Assembly: GCA_905182555.1 (NCBI GenBank)
Contig: CAJJBX010000003.1
Coordinates: 124,001-188,000, forward strand
DNA: 64,000 nt
Direction: 5' to 3'
Source of the DNA: an uncultured Ilumatobacter sp.
GTDB taxonomy: Bacteria; Actinomycetota; Acidimicrobiia; Acidimicrobiales; Ilumatobacteraceae
The notes below the pieces were generated by a model. That model was not told where the DNA came from. It ran no database searches and saw only the letters and a list, made by a program, of their open reading frames with translations. Of the stretch, positions 42,358-50,817 are shown piece by piece; the first letter of the stretch is position 1; each line of letters begins with the position of its first letter. The position numbers and the translations under genes were made by a program.

Positions 42358-43560
42358 ATGAAGGGAATGACAGACTTCGATTGTTTTACCCTTCAGAGCG
42401 CTGCACGAAACCCCACTGGTTCGGGCCTACTCGATGGCATTCGCATCGCGGTCAAGGATCTCATTGCGATCGGAGGGCACACGTCGTCGTTTGGGACCGC
42501 CCGCTGGCGTGAGACGCACGATCCCGCCTCGGCGGATGCGCCGATTGTGGCCAAGCTCCGGGCAGCGGGAGGCGAGGTGGTCGGTACGACCAAGATGGAT
42601 CAACTTGCATATTCTCTGATTGGCAACGTTGGCGAAGGCGACCCACCAATCAACGTTTTTGACACGGACTCCTACTGCGGAGGTTCATCGTCGGGATCTG
42701 CCTCGGCGGTGGCTGCTGATGCTGCGGACATCGGCGTTGGTACCGACACGGCAGGTTCGATCCGTGTTCCTGCCGCCGCGTGTGGTTTGTTCGGTTTTCG
42801 ACCAACACACGGCCGGGTTGAAACAGTGGGCGTTGTGCCGCTGGCGCCCTCGTTTGACGTTGTCGGGTTCCTCACTCATGATCCGGCGGCGCTGCGCAAT
42901 GTGATGACGGTCGTCGGAACTGGTCTGACGGCCCGGAAGGGGCCGGCTCGGATTCTGTTCCCGTCCGACGTCTGGGCGATGCAAGATCCGTTTGACTCAG
43001 CTGCAGCGCTGGCTGCGAGTGAACGAATTCGGTACGAGCTCGATGCTGAAATCATTTACGAACCGCTCCGTCAATTTTTCGACCCGGCAGCTGGAGATCT
43101 CCTCGCTCGACTGCAAGGTCGCGAAATCTGGGCGCAGCATGAGCACTGGGTTACGGACAACGCGAACGTGCTCGCAGACGACGTCCAACTCCGCCTGCGC
43201 GGCTGCGCGTCCCTTGCCGCAGATTCGCTTGAGGTGCAAAGGGTCGATCGCGATACACATCGTCGATACGTGGACGAATTGGTAACGACAATCCCGACCG
43301 GAACGGTTGCAGTCGTGCCTGTTCGACCACAACGTGGACCGCTACGCGCATCGACGAACGCCGAATTGTTCGCCTTCCGCCGGGCGTCATTCTGCCTGAC
43401 AGCTCCGAGCACACTTGCCGGTTTGCCGCAGCTCGTCGTTCCGGTGCTTTACAATTCACGCCCTTCGCCAATTGGCCTCGTCGGGGCTCGACACTTCGAC
43501 GAGGCTCTGATCGAACTGGCGACCACCTTGTCGTCAGGAAACACGGAGGTTCAGCTGTGA
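42358..43560 (+). CDS. Amidase signature family hydrolase
   Basis: 400 residues with the Ser-cisSer-Lys triad of amidase-signature enzymes: Lys in IAVKDLIA, cis-Ser in CGGSSSGSAS and nucleophile Ser in DTAGSIRVPA. The protein is at the short end for the family. There is no Shine-Dalgarno; the ATG follows a -10 hexamer by seven bases. The stop overlaps the hydantoinase start by ATGA/GTGA-type coupling (43557-43560). With the hydantoinase it could open a cyclic imide or ureide and cleave the resulting amide. Confidence 0.92.
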   Translation: MKGMTDFDCFTLQSAARNPTGSGLLDGIRIAVKDLIAIGGHTSSFGTARWRETHDPASADAPIVAKLRAAGGEVVGTTKMDQLAYSLIGNVGEGDPPINVFDTDSYCGGSSSGSASAVAADAADIGVGTDTAGSIRVPAAACGLFGFRPTHGRVETVGVVPLAPSFDVVGFLTHDPAALRNVMTVVGTGLTARKGPARILFPSDVWAMQDPFDSAAALAASERIRYELDAEIIYEPLRQFFDPAAGDLLARLQGREIWAQHEHWVTDNANVLADDVQLRLRGCASLAADSLEVQRVDRDTHRRYVDELVTTIPTGTVAVVPVRPQRGPLRASTNAELFAFRRASFCLTAPSTLAGLPQLVVPVLYNSRPSPIGLVGARHFDEALIELATTLSSGNTEVQL

Positions 43561-44915
43561 CGAACGTGATTGTGGCAGGCGGAACGATTGTTTCAAGTTC
43601 TGGGCGACAGCGTGCTGACCTTGCGCTGCTCAACGGTCGAGTCGTTGCGGTTGGACGTGATCTTCCGGCCGCAGACCTGGTCATCGACGCGACCGACCTG
43701 TTGGTCTTGCCCGGTGGCGTCGATACGCACGTCCACCTCATGGAGCCCGGCGATTTGAGCCGAGAGGATTATCCATCTGGCACGGCCGCTGCGGCGGCAC
43801 GGGGCGTGACGACGATTATCGAACATACCCATGGTCATCCGATTCGTGAGGTCGAAGACTTACACGAGAAAAAATCGCACCTCGTTGGTCGTGCCAATGT
43901 CGATTACGCGCTCGCCGCTCATACGTGGCCCGATCGAGTTGACAGGATCCCTGATCTCTGGCGCGCCGGCGTGGCGTTCTTCAAGATCTTCACGTGCTCC
44001 ACCCACGGTGTGCCCGGCCTTGATCCTGCCAATTTGCTCGCTGCCCTGCGGGCGATCTCGGACGCCGGAGCGGCCGCCCTCATCCATTGTGAAGACGAGT
44101 CGATTACTGCTGTTGCAGAACGAGCGTTGAAGGAGTCCGGCCGAACCGACAACGGAATTCTACTCGAGTGGCGGAGCCGCGAGGCCGAACTGGCCGCAAC
44201 CGCTGCTGCCGCGTCGCTCGTTGCCGTGACCGGCGCACGGGCAACGATTGCCCATGTCAGCAGCCCGGCGGTCGCTGCGGTGGTCACCGATGCACGGGCG
44301 CGTGGCGGCAATCTCGCTGCTGAGGCATGCCCTCAGTATCTGTTGCTCAGAGAGGACGAAGTGCACTCGTGTGGGTCTTTGCGAAAATTCACACCACCGG
44401 CCCGGGCCCGTTCCGACGCAGATGAAGATGCGATGTGGGATTTGGTTCGCAACGGAACGTATTCACATTTCTCGACCGACCACGCGCCATCCACGATGGA
44501 GCAGAAACAGAGTGGTGATATCTGGACTTCACCGTTCGGGCTGCCCGGCCTCGACACCACTTTCCCCGTGCTTGTGGACGCCGCCTTGCGGGGAAAAATC
44601 GACCTGGCTGATGTCGCTCGTTTGTATTGCGAGACGCCAGCCAAGCGTTATGGACTTTTTCCGCGTAAGGGTCACCTGGGCGTGGGAGCCGACGCCGACT
44701 TCGTCTTGATCGATGCGGCCGGGTCATGGCGCATCGACGACAGCAGCCTGCTTTCCAAGGCAGGCTGGAGTCCGTACGACGGGCGAGTGCTCCAGGGTCG
44801 AGCAGTCGCGACATATCTGGGCGGCAAAGAAGTTGCCCGTGACGGAGCAGCGCATCAGCAGCGCACGGGCTCGTTTGTCGACGGTGCAGGACGCCTGCCG
44901 GCTGGGGTGCGGTGA
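43557..44915 (+). CDS. Cyclic amidohydrolase (hydantoinase/dihydropyrimidinase/allantoinase type)
   Basis: 452-residue binuclear metal enzyme. Metal ligands are visible as HVH in GGVDTHVHL, the carbamylated Lys in AFFKIFTCS, His in ALIHCEDE, His in IAHVSSPA and Asp in FSTDHAPST. The end carries the family GHLGVGADADFVLID. Hydantoinase, dihydropyrimidinase and allantoinase cannot be separated by eye. It overlaps the amidase by four bases and ends before a transposase remnant. Confidence 0.9.
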   Translation: MTNVIVAGGTIVSSSGRQRADLALLNGRVVAVGRDLPAADLVIDATDLLVLPGGVDTHVHLMEPGDLSREDYPSGTAAAAARGVTTIIEHTHGHPIREVEDLHEKKSHLVGRANVDYALAAHTWPDRVDRIPDLWRAGVAFFKIFTCSTHGVPGLDPANLLAALRAISDAGAAALIHCEDESITAVAERALKESGRTDNGILLEWRSREAELAATAAAASLVAVTGARATIAHVSSPAVAAVVTDARARGGNLAAEACPQYLLLREDEVHSCGSLRKFTPPARARSDADEDAMWDLVRNGTYSHFSTDHAPSTMEQKQSGDIWTSPFGLPGLDTTFPVLVDAALRGKIDLADVARLYCETPAKRYGLFPRKGHLGVGADADFVLIDAAGSWRIDDSSLLSKAGWSPYDGRVLQGRAVATYLGGKEVARDGAAHQQRTGSFVDGAGRLPAGVR

Positions 44916-44944
44916 GAGACAGCGCCGACATCAGGTCGTTGGGT

Positions 44945-45003
44945 GGCGTCTGGTGGACTTCACGAACGGGCCCACCGAGGCCGTCAACAGCTTGATCAAC
45001 TGA
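44945..45003 (+). pseudogene. ISL3-type transposase C-terminal fragment
   Basis: The plus strand reads VDFTNGPTEAVNSLIN and then stops at 45001-45003. NGPTEAxNxxIK is the conserved C-terminal motif of ISL3-family DDE transposases; here the residue after IN is a stop codon, and the following bases (VRCLEGARKACET-like) no longer match well. Only about 20 residues remain, with no terminal repeats seen. It lies between the hydantoinase operon and the convergent IclR gene. Confidence 0.65.
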
Positions 45004-45068
45004 GTGCGTTGCCTCGAAGGGGCACGCAAAGCCTGCGAAACAGTCGATCGTCAGCGGTGGTGCGCTTG

Positions 45069-45851
45069 CTACTCCGTGATTTCGGGGCGTTGTTCGAGAC
45101 CAGCCTCGTGGGCGCCGAGGCGGGCCGACAGTCCGTCAGCGGCGCTGTGTACGGATTGACCCATCACATCGATCTGGTTGTCGATGAGGCGTGACAATGG
45201 TGCACTGAGCACGACCGAGCCGAGGCATGTGCCGTTGTGGTCGAAGTAAGGCGACGCGATGGCGAATCCCCCTTCGACCCGTTCCTGGCGGCTGACTGAG
45301 TAGCCGACCTCGAGGTCGCGACTGCGCTGTTCCAGGAGTTCGTTGAGATCGGTCATCGTTGCGTCGGTGAGCGAGGGCAGTGGCTGTTGGCTGATCAGCT
45401 CGCTGGCTATGTCTTGCGGTAGCCCCGCCAGAATCGCTCGGCCGGCGGCTCCAGCATGCAGCGCCACCGGACGACCGAGCTCGATGACGTACCGAAGTGG
45501 TTTTGAGCACTGGCCCTCGTAGAGAAAGACCGCAGAATTGCCCCGCCATGTGCAGACATACGCGGTCTCATCGAACTCCTTGACGAGTCCCGCGAGGGTT
45601 GCATGGGCGGCACGGGGCAGGCTGTCTTGGGCGGATAACCCGCGGCCGATTCCGTAGAGCCGTGTGCCCGGGCTGTAGCTGCCATCCTGGGCGGTGAGCA
45701 TGCCGAGCGCTGCCAACTGTTTCAGAATGCGCCCAACCGCGCTGCGGTCGATACCTGTGGCCCGTGCGAGGGCGCGCGGACCGATTGGTTCGCCTGCTTC
45801 GACGATTGCTTCGATCACCCGCGTCGAGCGTTCGAGCAGACTTTCGCTCAC
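45069..45851 (-). CDS. IclR family transcriptional regulator
   Basis: 260 residues. The N-terminal winged helix (SESLLERSTRVIEAIVEAGEPIGPRALARATGIDRSAVGRILKQL) is followed by an IclR effector domain (RPVALHAGAAGRAILAGL, and QERVEGGFAIASPYFD). The GTG at 45851 overlaps the TauD-like stop (GTGA), so it is co-transcribed with that gene behind operator 3. It is the only transcription regulator I see between 28 and 64 kb, and so the best candidate to bind the eight shared operators. The effector is unknown. Confidence 0.92.
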   Translation of the reverse strand: MSESLLERSTRVIEAIVEAGEPIGPRALARATGIDRSAVGRILKQLAALGMLTAQDGSYSPGTRLYGIGRGLSAQDSLPRAAHATLAGLVKEFDETAYVCTWRGNSAVFLYEGQCSKPLRYVIELGRPVALHAGAAGRAILAGLPQDIASELISQQPLPSLTDATMTDLNELLEQRSRDLEVGYSVSRQERVEGGFAIASPYFDHNGTCLGSVVLSAPLSRLIDNQIDVMGQSVHSAADGLSARLGAHEAGLEQRPEITE

Positions 45852-46885
45852 GTACTGCGTTGCGGTTTTGCTGGAATACCACCCATCTCGACGTAACGGT
45901 AGCGGTCGGCGAGCAGTGGCGAAAGCGGCTGACGTAGAACCGGTGGATACGCGATCCACATCCGGAGGAGATGTCGCTTGAGTTTGGGGTCGGCGTGATC
46001 CTCGAATGCCTCTCGGGCGTGGAGCATGACGTGGTTGTTGAGAAACTGCATGTCGCCCTCTTCAAAGCTCATCGCCACCGCCATTCCGGGCCGATGAGCG
46101 ATTTCTTGAACGAGGTCGAGCGCTTCGGCCTGGTCTGGGGTTAACGCGAGTTCGGCGCCGTATCGGTCGACCGACCGGAAGTACGCGAGCGATGTGAACC
46201 GAGAGGCGATCATCCCGTCGGCCCAACTGAACATCGGGAGCTGGTACCAGGGTTGCTCCCCCTCGGGTTCTTCGCCGCGCCAGTCGAGGTTGAACGGCGC
46301 GTACAACACCTCGAGAAGGTCGGGACGCTCGTGACGTATGACATTGTGGATTTCGGTGGCGCTGACGATCTTGCTTTCGCCGCCGCGCTGTGCCGAGCGC
46401 AGGCAGAACAGCCCGAGCACGTCCACTGGCAACTGGTCGGCGTGATAATCGAGCTTGGCATTGGTCTGGTACACCCGAACATTCGGATCGGCCAGGGTGA
46501 GGCCCTGATCGCGAACCTGGCCGATGCGGTGTCCGTGGGTGTTCTGGGAGATCGGAGTGCCGAGATGGATGCCGAACGCCCAATAGATGAGTTCACACTG
46601 CGCAGTTGTGTACCGGTCGCGTGGAAGGCCGCGGATGAGCGCCATGCCTGGCCCGTTGCGGAGGAGTCCAATCACATCCTCCACGACTCGGCCGCAAATA
46701 TTCAGTTGAAACTGATTTGGCTCAAAGGGCACAGTGAGCTGGGTATCGGCGGCCTCAGCGAGCCGTACATCAATCTCGGCGACCATCTCGGGAGTGAGTT
46801 GAACAACCCACGACCCATCGTGTTGGACGTCCTCGCCGCGCCAGACGCTTGAACTTTTGACTGGACGGAGCGGTGTCTTAACCAT
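45848..46885 (-). CDS. TauD/TfdA-like 2-oxoglutarate/Fe(II) dioxygenase
   Basis: 345 residues. The iron-binding HxD is His148-Ala-Asp150 in KLDYHADQLP; the distal His is in NNHVMLHAREAF and an Arg that can bind 2-oxoglutarate follows in HLLRMWI. Such enzymes hydroxylate small organic acids or N-containing compounds. The ATG at 46885 lies six bases after a TATGAT hexamer in operator 3, with no Shine-Dalgarno, so the mRNA is probably leaderless. The gene is coupled to the IclR regulator downstream. Confidence 0.88.
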   Translation of the reverse strand: MVKTPLRPVKSSSVWRGEDVQHDGSWVVQLTPEMVAEIDVRLAEAADTQLTVPFEPNQFQLNICGRVVEDVIGLLRNGPGMALIRGLPRDRYTTAQCELIYWAFGIHLGTPISQNTHGHRIGQVRDQGLTLADPNVRVYQTNAKLDYHADQLPVDVLGLFCLRSAQRGGESKIVSATEIHNVIRHERPDLLEVLYAPFNLDWRGEEPEGEQPWYQLPMFSWADGMIASRFTSLAYFRSVDRYGAELALTPDQAEALDLVQEIAHRPGMAVAMSFEEGDMQFLNNHVMLHAREAFEDHADPKLKRHLLRMWIAYPPVLRQPLSPLLADRYRYVEMGGIPAKPQRST

Positions 46886-46890
46886 CTATA

Positions 46891-46910
46891 TATCATATAT
46901 AATGCATGAC
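46891..46910 (-). promoter_or_regulatory. Island operator 3 with embedded -10 element (TauD-IclR operon)
   Basis: Plus-strand TATCATATATAATGCATGAC, an exact match to the shared core. On the minus strand TATGAT (46897-46892) is six bases before the TauD-like ATG. Because the IclR gene is in this unit, the site would make the regulator autoregulated. Confidence 0.78.
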
Positions 46911-46969
46911 GAAGGTGCGCTTTTGTTATGCGGTGTGCCGAGCTTGGTACACCGACGGCAGTTCCCGCC

Positions 46970-47980
46970 CTACGCCGCGATGATGTCGGCGGAGCGGTAT
47001 GCGGGTGCGACGGTCGGCACCGGATCAGTTTCTGGGAGGACCCCCCACGTGCCGTATGCGTCGTCGACGACAACGTCGGCGTCCTGCAATACGGCGATTG
47101 CCCATGCGTTGAAGAGCTCGGGGCCTTGGACCGGCACGGCCTGCTCGAGCACCTGGTCGCGCACTGCGTCGAGTTCGTCGATCGTGCGGTCGTCAACCCA
47201 GAGCAGGTGGAGACCAACGCTGCTGACGACGGGCCCGATTGCCTCGCCGAGTGGGGCCGATATCGTTGCTTCGGCGAGGCCAGGTGGGAGTGCACTCGGA
47301 GGAGAGCAGCCAAGGTCGCCGCCAGCGCCGACACCTTCGTCTCTCTGGACGAAGGGATGTATTGACAGGTCGCGGGCGACCGAGCCGAAATTTTCGCCTG
47401 CGTCAAGCCGTGCCCGGGCAACATCGAAGTCGGCTTCTACAGCGAATTGCATCTGCTTGATACAGACCTCGGCGTGAGCGAGCAAGTACTGCAGGTAGGC
47501 GGCGTCGATATCGAACCCGCCGCGTTCGGATCGCACTAGCGCTGCAGCGACTTCGGTTCTGAGCGTGTCGAGTTCTGCTTCAAGTTGAAGTCGTTCGCGC
47601 GTCCGGTTCTGCGCTCCCAGAACATCGTCGATGTTGCCCCGTGCTTCGATCACGGCAAGTTTCTCGTCGAGTGCGGCCTGGACAATCTCGGCCGACAACT
47701 CCACATTTAAGTCGGCCAATGCATTGCGAACCATTGCCTCCCGGAGGACCAACACCACAGCACTTCCGGCGCGTTCATCGTCGTTGAGCACGTCGACGTC
47801 GGTGTGCAATGCAGCGAATTGTTTGTGTGAAATTTCAATGCCGTCCACGGTTAGCGCCGGACCGTCGTTGTCGGCCGCACAAGCGCTGATCGCTGCGACG
47901 CCGATCAGCGTTACAGCGACCGCTGCGAATGAATGACGTCGCGCTGCGAACCGAGTGATCTGAGGCTGCGTTCTCGGCAT
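46970..47980 (-). CDS. Exported lipoprotein, SurA/PpiC-like foldase
   Basis: 336 residues. The N-terminus has a basic head, a hydrophobic segment and the lipobox AISAC (Cys34). DNDGPALTVDGIEISHKQF resembles the SurA/PrsA N-terminal chaperone region, and the parvulin-like domain (FGSVARDLSIHPFVQRDEG, GGDLGCSPPSALPPGLAEA, VGLHLLWVDDR) follows. These proteins assist folding of exported proteins. It lies four bases after the CMD gene, an odd partner for a catabolic operon. Confidence 0.82.
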   Translation of the reverse strand: MPRTQPQITRFAARRHSFAAVAVTLIGVAAISACAADNDGPALTVDGIEISHKQFAALHTDVDVLNDDERAGSAVVLVLREAMVRNALADLNVELSAEIVQAALDEKLAVIEARGNIDDVLGAQNRTRERLQLEAELDTLRTEVAAALVRSERGGFDIDAAYLQYLLAHAEVCIKQMQFAVEADFDVARARLDAGENFGSVARDLSIHPFVQRDEGVGAGGDLGCSPPSALPPGLAEATISAPLGEAIGPVVSSVGLHLLWVDDRTIDELDAVRDQVLEQAVPVQGPELFNAWAIAVLQDADVVVDDAYGTWGVLPETDPVPTVAPAYRSADIIAA

Positions 47981-47984
47981 CAGG

Positions 47985-48497
47985 TCAGCATGCTCCAGCG
48001 ACTTTCATTGCGTATCCGAGGAACGTGTAGTAGCCGACGAGCGCCGACAATTCGATGACGCGGCTCGTGCCGATGGCGACCTCGATTTCATCGAAAGTCT
48101 CGTCGGATACGTTGCTGTTAGCGCACAACTCGCGAACGAAATCGACGATCATCTGGTCATCGGGTGCAATGTTTCCTGCGCCGCTCTTGAGCGCAGTGAT
48201 CGTGCCTTCAGCAACCCCTGCCGAGCGAGCGATGTCGACATGGCTTGTCCATTCGAATTCGCAGTCGTGGACTTGTGAGGTCGTGATGATTGCGAGTTCG
48301 CGGTCATGGTCGCTGAGCTGACCCTGGTAGCGGATTTGATGACCGAGTTTCGCTGCAGCACCAGCGATGCCAGGCGTATGAAGTAGTACCTCGTAGGGAC
48401 GGATCATTGATCCGCGAGTTTCGACGACCGAATCGAAAACAGCTTGGCGTTCCGAGTCGAGTTCCTCGCGGTGTGTCAGGAGCGGGATCCGTGCCAT
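47985..48497 (-). CDS. Carboxymuconolactone decarboxylase family protein
   Basis: 170-residue AhpD-like helical protein. The active-site-like segment reads HDCEFEWTSHVDIARSAGV: the His is kept but the CxxC pair of peroxidase AhpD is absent, as in many CMD-family members of unknown function. It ends LSALVGYYTFLGYAMKV. The gene follows the amidohydrolase by two bases in the crotonase-CaiB-amidohydrolase-CMD unit. Confidence 0.87.
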   Translation of the reverse strand: MARIPLLTHREELDSERQAVFDSVVETRGSMIRPYEVLLHTPGIAGAAAKLGHQIRYQGQLSDHDRELAIITTSQVHDCEFEWTSHVDIARSAGVAEGTITALKSGAGNIAPDDQMIVDFVRELCANSNVSDETFDEIEVAIGTSRVIELSALVGYYTFLGYAMKVAGAC

Positions 48498-48499
48498 GT

Positions 48500-49597
48500 C
48501 TACTTTTGTCCGATCTTGAAGAGGCGAGCGGCATTGCCACCCAGAATCCGTTCACGTGATGTCTCGGTGAGCTTTGCTTGCTCGAGGAAGGCCAGCGGAT
48601 CGGTTGGGCCCATGTCGAATGGGTAGTCGGTCCCGAGCAGCACTTGTTTGTCGCTGTACTCGTCGACGAGGTACTCCACCATTTTTGGTTCGAACACTGT
48701 GGTGTCGAAGTGCAGTTTGTGGAGGTATTCGCTGGGTGGCCGTGAGATGTGGCGACGCATTTCTGGACGCATTTTGAATGCGTGATCCGTACGGGCGAAG
48801 TAGAAGGGGAGGTACCCGCCACCGTGCACAACCACCATCTTGAAGTCAGGGAATCGCTCCCAGACTCCGCCGAGGATCATGCGCGAAATAGCAACCGTCG
48901 ATGCAAGCGGCATGCAGACCACATTGACGAGGTAGTAGTCGTCCATCCGTTGGCCATGGGTGAACCCCTGCGGGTGCAGGATTGCGGTCATGTCGAGCTC
49001 TACGGCCTTCTCCCAAATTGGGTCAAACCGCCGGTGGTCGAGATCTTCACCATTGACGTCGCCGTTGATCTGGAACCCGTTGAAACCGAAGTCGCGCTTG
49101 GCCTCTTCCATGACCTCGATTGCAATGTCTGGGTAACCCATTGGAAGGTTCGCAACACCGGCGAACCGTTCGGGGTATGCCGCGACGACCTCTGCGAACC
49201 GCTCATGCTGAATACGGCAGGATCTCAGAGCGTTCTGCGGGTCGAGCCAGTAGTAGTACTGAGGGGGGACGACCGACAGCAACTGCATGTCGATGCCCTG
49301 TTTATCCATGTCGGCAATGCGTGCTTCAGGCTCGTGGTACCGCGCGACCTGATCGGGCTGGCTACGGAGTTCAGTGTTGTACCGGATGCTCTCGGGCGGA
49401 CTGAAGAACGTGCGGGGGTCCATCTCTGGCTTGAAGTGTGGTTTGGCGAGCGCGGCGGATTGAGCGACCGCCAGATGAGAGTGAACGTCGATACAGAGGC
49501 AAGTCGGCCTCTGGGCTGTGGTCGGTTCCCACTTCGGGCCAAGTTCGGGCCACCATTCGCCCCCGGGGATTTCTGGTCCGGTCTTCTGATCTGTCAT
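48500..49597 (-). CDS. ACMSD-type metal-dependent amidohydrolase 1
   Basis: 365 residues of the amidohydrolase_2 family. Metal ligands: HxH in IDVHSHLAV, His in AILHPQG, His in VVHGGGYLP and Asp in LGTDYPFDMG. Members decarboxylate or hydrolyse ring-cleavage products (ACMSD, 5-carboxyvanillate and resorcylate decarboxylases). It shares many segments with the amidohydrolase at 53680 (HGGGYLP, VFEP, TDYP.DMG), so they are paralogues. Its start overlaps CaiB 2 by ATGA. Confidence 0.9.
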   Translation of the reverse strand: MTDQKTGPEIPGGEWWPELGPKWEPTTAQRPTCLCIDVHSHLAVAQSAALAKPHFKPEMDPRTFFSPPESIRYNTELRSQPDQVARYHEPEARIADMDKQGIDMQLLSVVPPQYYYWLDPQNALRSCRIQHERFAEVVAAYPERFAGVANLPMGYPDIAIEVMEEAKRDFGFNGFQINGDVNGEDLDHRRFDPIWEKAVELDMTAILHPQGFTHGQRMDDYYLVNVVCMPLASTVAISRMILGGVWERFPDFKMVVVHGGGYLPFYFARTDHAFKMRPEMRRHISRPPSEYLHKLHFDTTVFEPKMVEYLVDEYSDKQVLLGTDYPFDMGPTDPLAFLEQAKLTETSRERILGGNAARLFKIGQK

Positions 49598-50817
49598 GTG
49601 TCCTCCGGTTGTGATTCGACGATGGTCGTAGTTCCCGCTGCGACGAGCTGGTTGAACCGGTCGACATCGAGGCCTACGTCGTCGACGAGCACCTCTCGGC
49701 TGTGTTGACCAAGGAGTGGTGGCGGGCGCCGAATCGAGGGTGGCGTACCGAACATCTGAAATGGAATACCGACGACCGAAACAGCACCGACAGTCGGGTG
49801 GTCGAGGCGCTCAACCATTTGGCGATCAGCTGTTTGCTGGGTCGCTAACGCCTCGGCAACGGTATGGATTGGACCGGACGGAATTCCGTTTGGTTCGAGT
49901 TCAGCAGTCCACTCGGCGCGCGTCCGGTGACGCATTGCTGCAGTGACGAGTCCGTCGATTTCGTCGCGGTGCTTGACTCGATCTCGGTTACGTACAAACC
50001 GTTCATTGGTCGCCCACTCTGGATGTCCGAGCACCTCGGCGAACCGAGCAAACTGGTCGTCGTTGCCGACTGATACGGCGAGTTCGCCGTCGGCTGTTGC
50101 GAACGTTCGGTATGGGACGATGTTGGGATGTCCGTTGCCAAACCGTTGGGCATCCTCGCCCGATGCGAGGTGGTTGGAGGCGACGTTGGCGAGCATCTGG
50201 ATGCCGGTGTCGTGGAGTGATGCTTCACACCGTTGTCCACGCCCTGTCCGTTGCCGGGCCTGAAGTGCGCCGAGGATCGAGATGGCGGCGAACATTCCGG
50301 TGCAGATGTCGACGATCGCAACGCCGAGCTTCATTGATTCGCCGTCGGTTTCGCCGGTGATCGACATGAGCCCGGTCTCGGCCTGGAGGATGAAGTCGTA
50401 ACCGGGCAAGCCAGCCTTCGGCCCGCTCGACCCGTAGCCCGACACGGTGCAACGCACGACGGTCGGTGCGTGCTCGTTGTACCAGTCGTCGGTGAGGCCC
50501 CATCGATCGAGCGTTCCGATTTTGAAGTTGTCGACCACGACGTCTGCGGTGATGATGAGTTCACGGAGCACAGCGCGTCCACCGTCTGTGGTGAGATCAA
50601 GTGTGAGACTTCGCTTGTTTCGATTGACGCCGAGAAAGTACGCGGATTCGGTGCCGACGAACGGAGGCCCCCAGGCACGGGTGTCGTCGCCGCGGCCAGG
50701 CCGCTCGACCTTGATCACATCGGCACCCATGTCGCCGAGCCACATTGCGCACAGCGGCCCGGCAAGAATGCGCGTGAGGTCCACGACGCGCAGGCCTGCG
50801 AGCGCTCCTTCCGTCAT
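49594..50817 (-). CDS. CaiB/BaiF type III CoA-transferase 2
   Basis: 407 residues: LAGLRVVDLTRILAGPLCAMWLGDMGADVIKVE, NRNKRSLTLDL, VDNFKIGTLDRWGL and a putative catalytic Asp in IVDICTGMFAAISIL. The ATG at 50817 overlaps the crotonase stop (ATGA); a longer frame to 51018 lies inside the crotonase gene. It likely activates a carboxylic acid as CoA ester for the crotonase encoded upstream. Confidence 0.92.
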   Translation of the reverse strand: MTEGALAGLRVVDLTRILAGPLCAMWLGDMGADVIKVERPGRGDDTRAWGPPFVGTESAYFLGVNRNKRSLTLDLTTDGGRAVLRELIITADVVVDNFKIGTLDRWGLTDDWYNEHAPTVVRCTVSGYGSSGPKAGLPGYDFILQAETGLMSITGETDGESMKLGVAIVDICTGMFAAISILGALQARQRTGRGQRCEASLHDTGIQMLANVASNHLASGEDAQRFGNGHPNIVPYRTFATADGELAVSVGNDDQFARFAEVLGHPEWATNERFVRNRDRVKHRDEIDGLVTAAMRHRTRAEWTAELEPNGIPSGPIHTVAEALATQQTADRQMVERLDHPTVGAVSVVGIPFQMFGTPPSIRRPPPLLGQHSREVLVDDVGLDVDRFNQLVAAGTTTIVESQPEDT

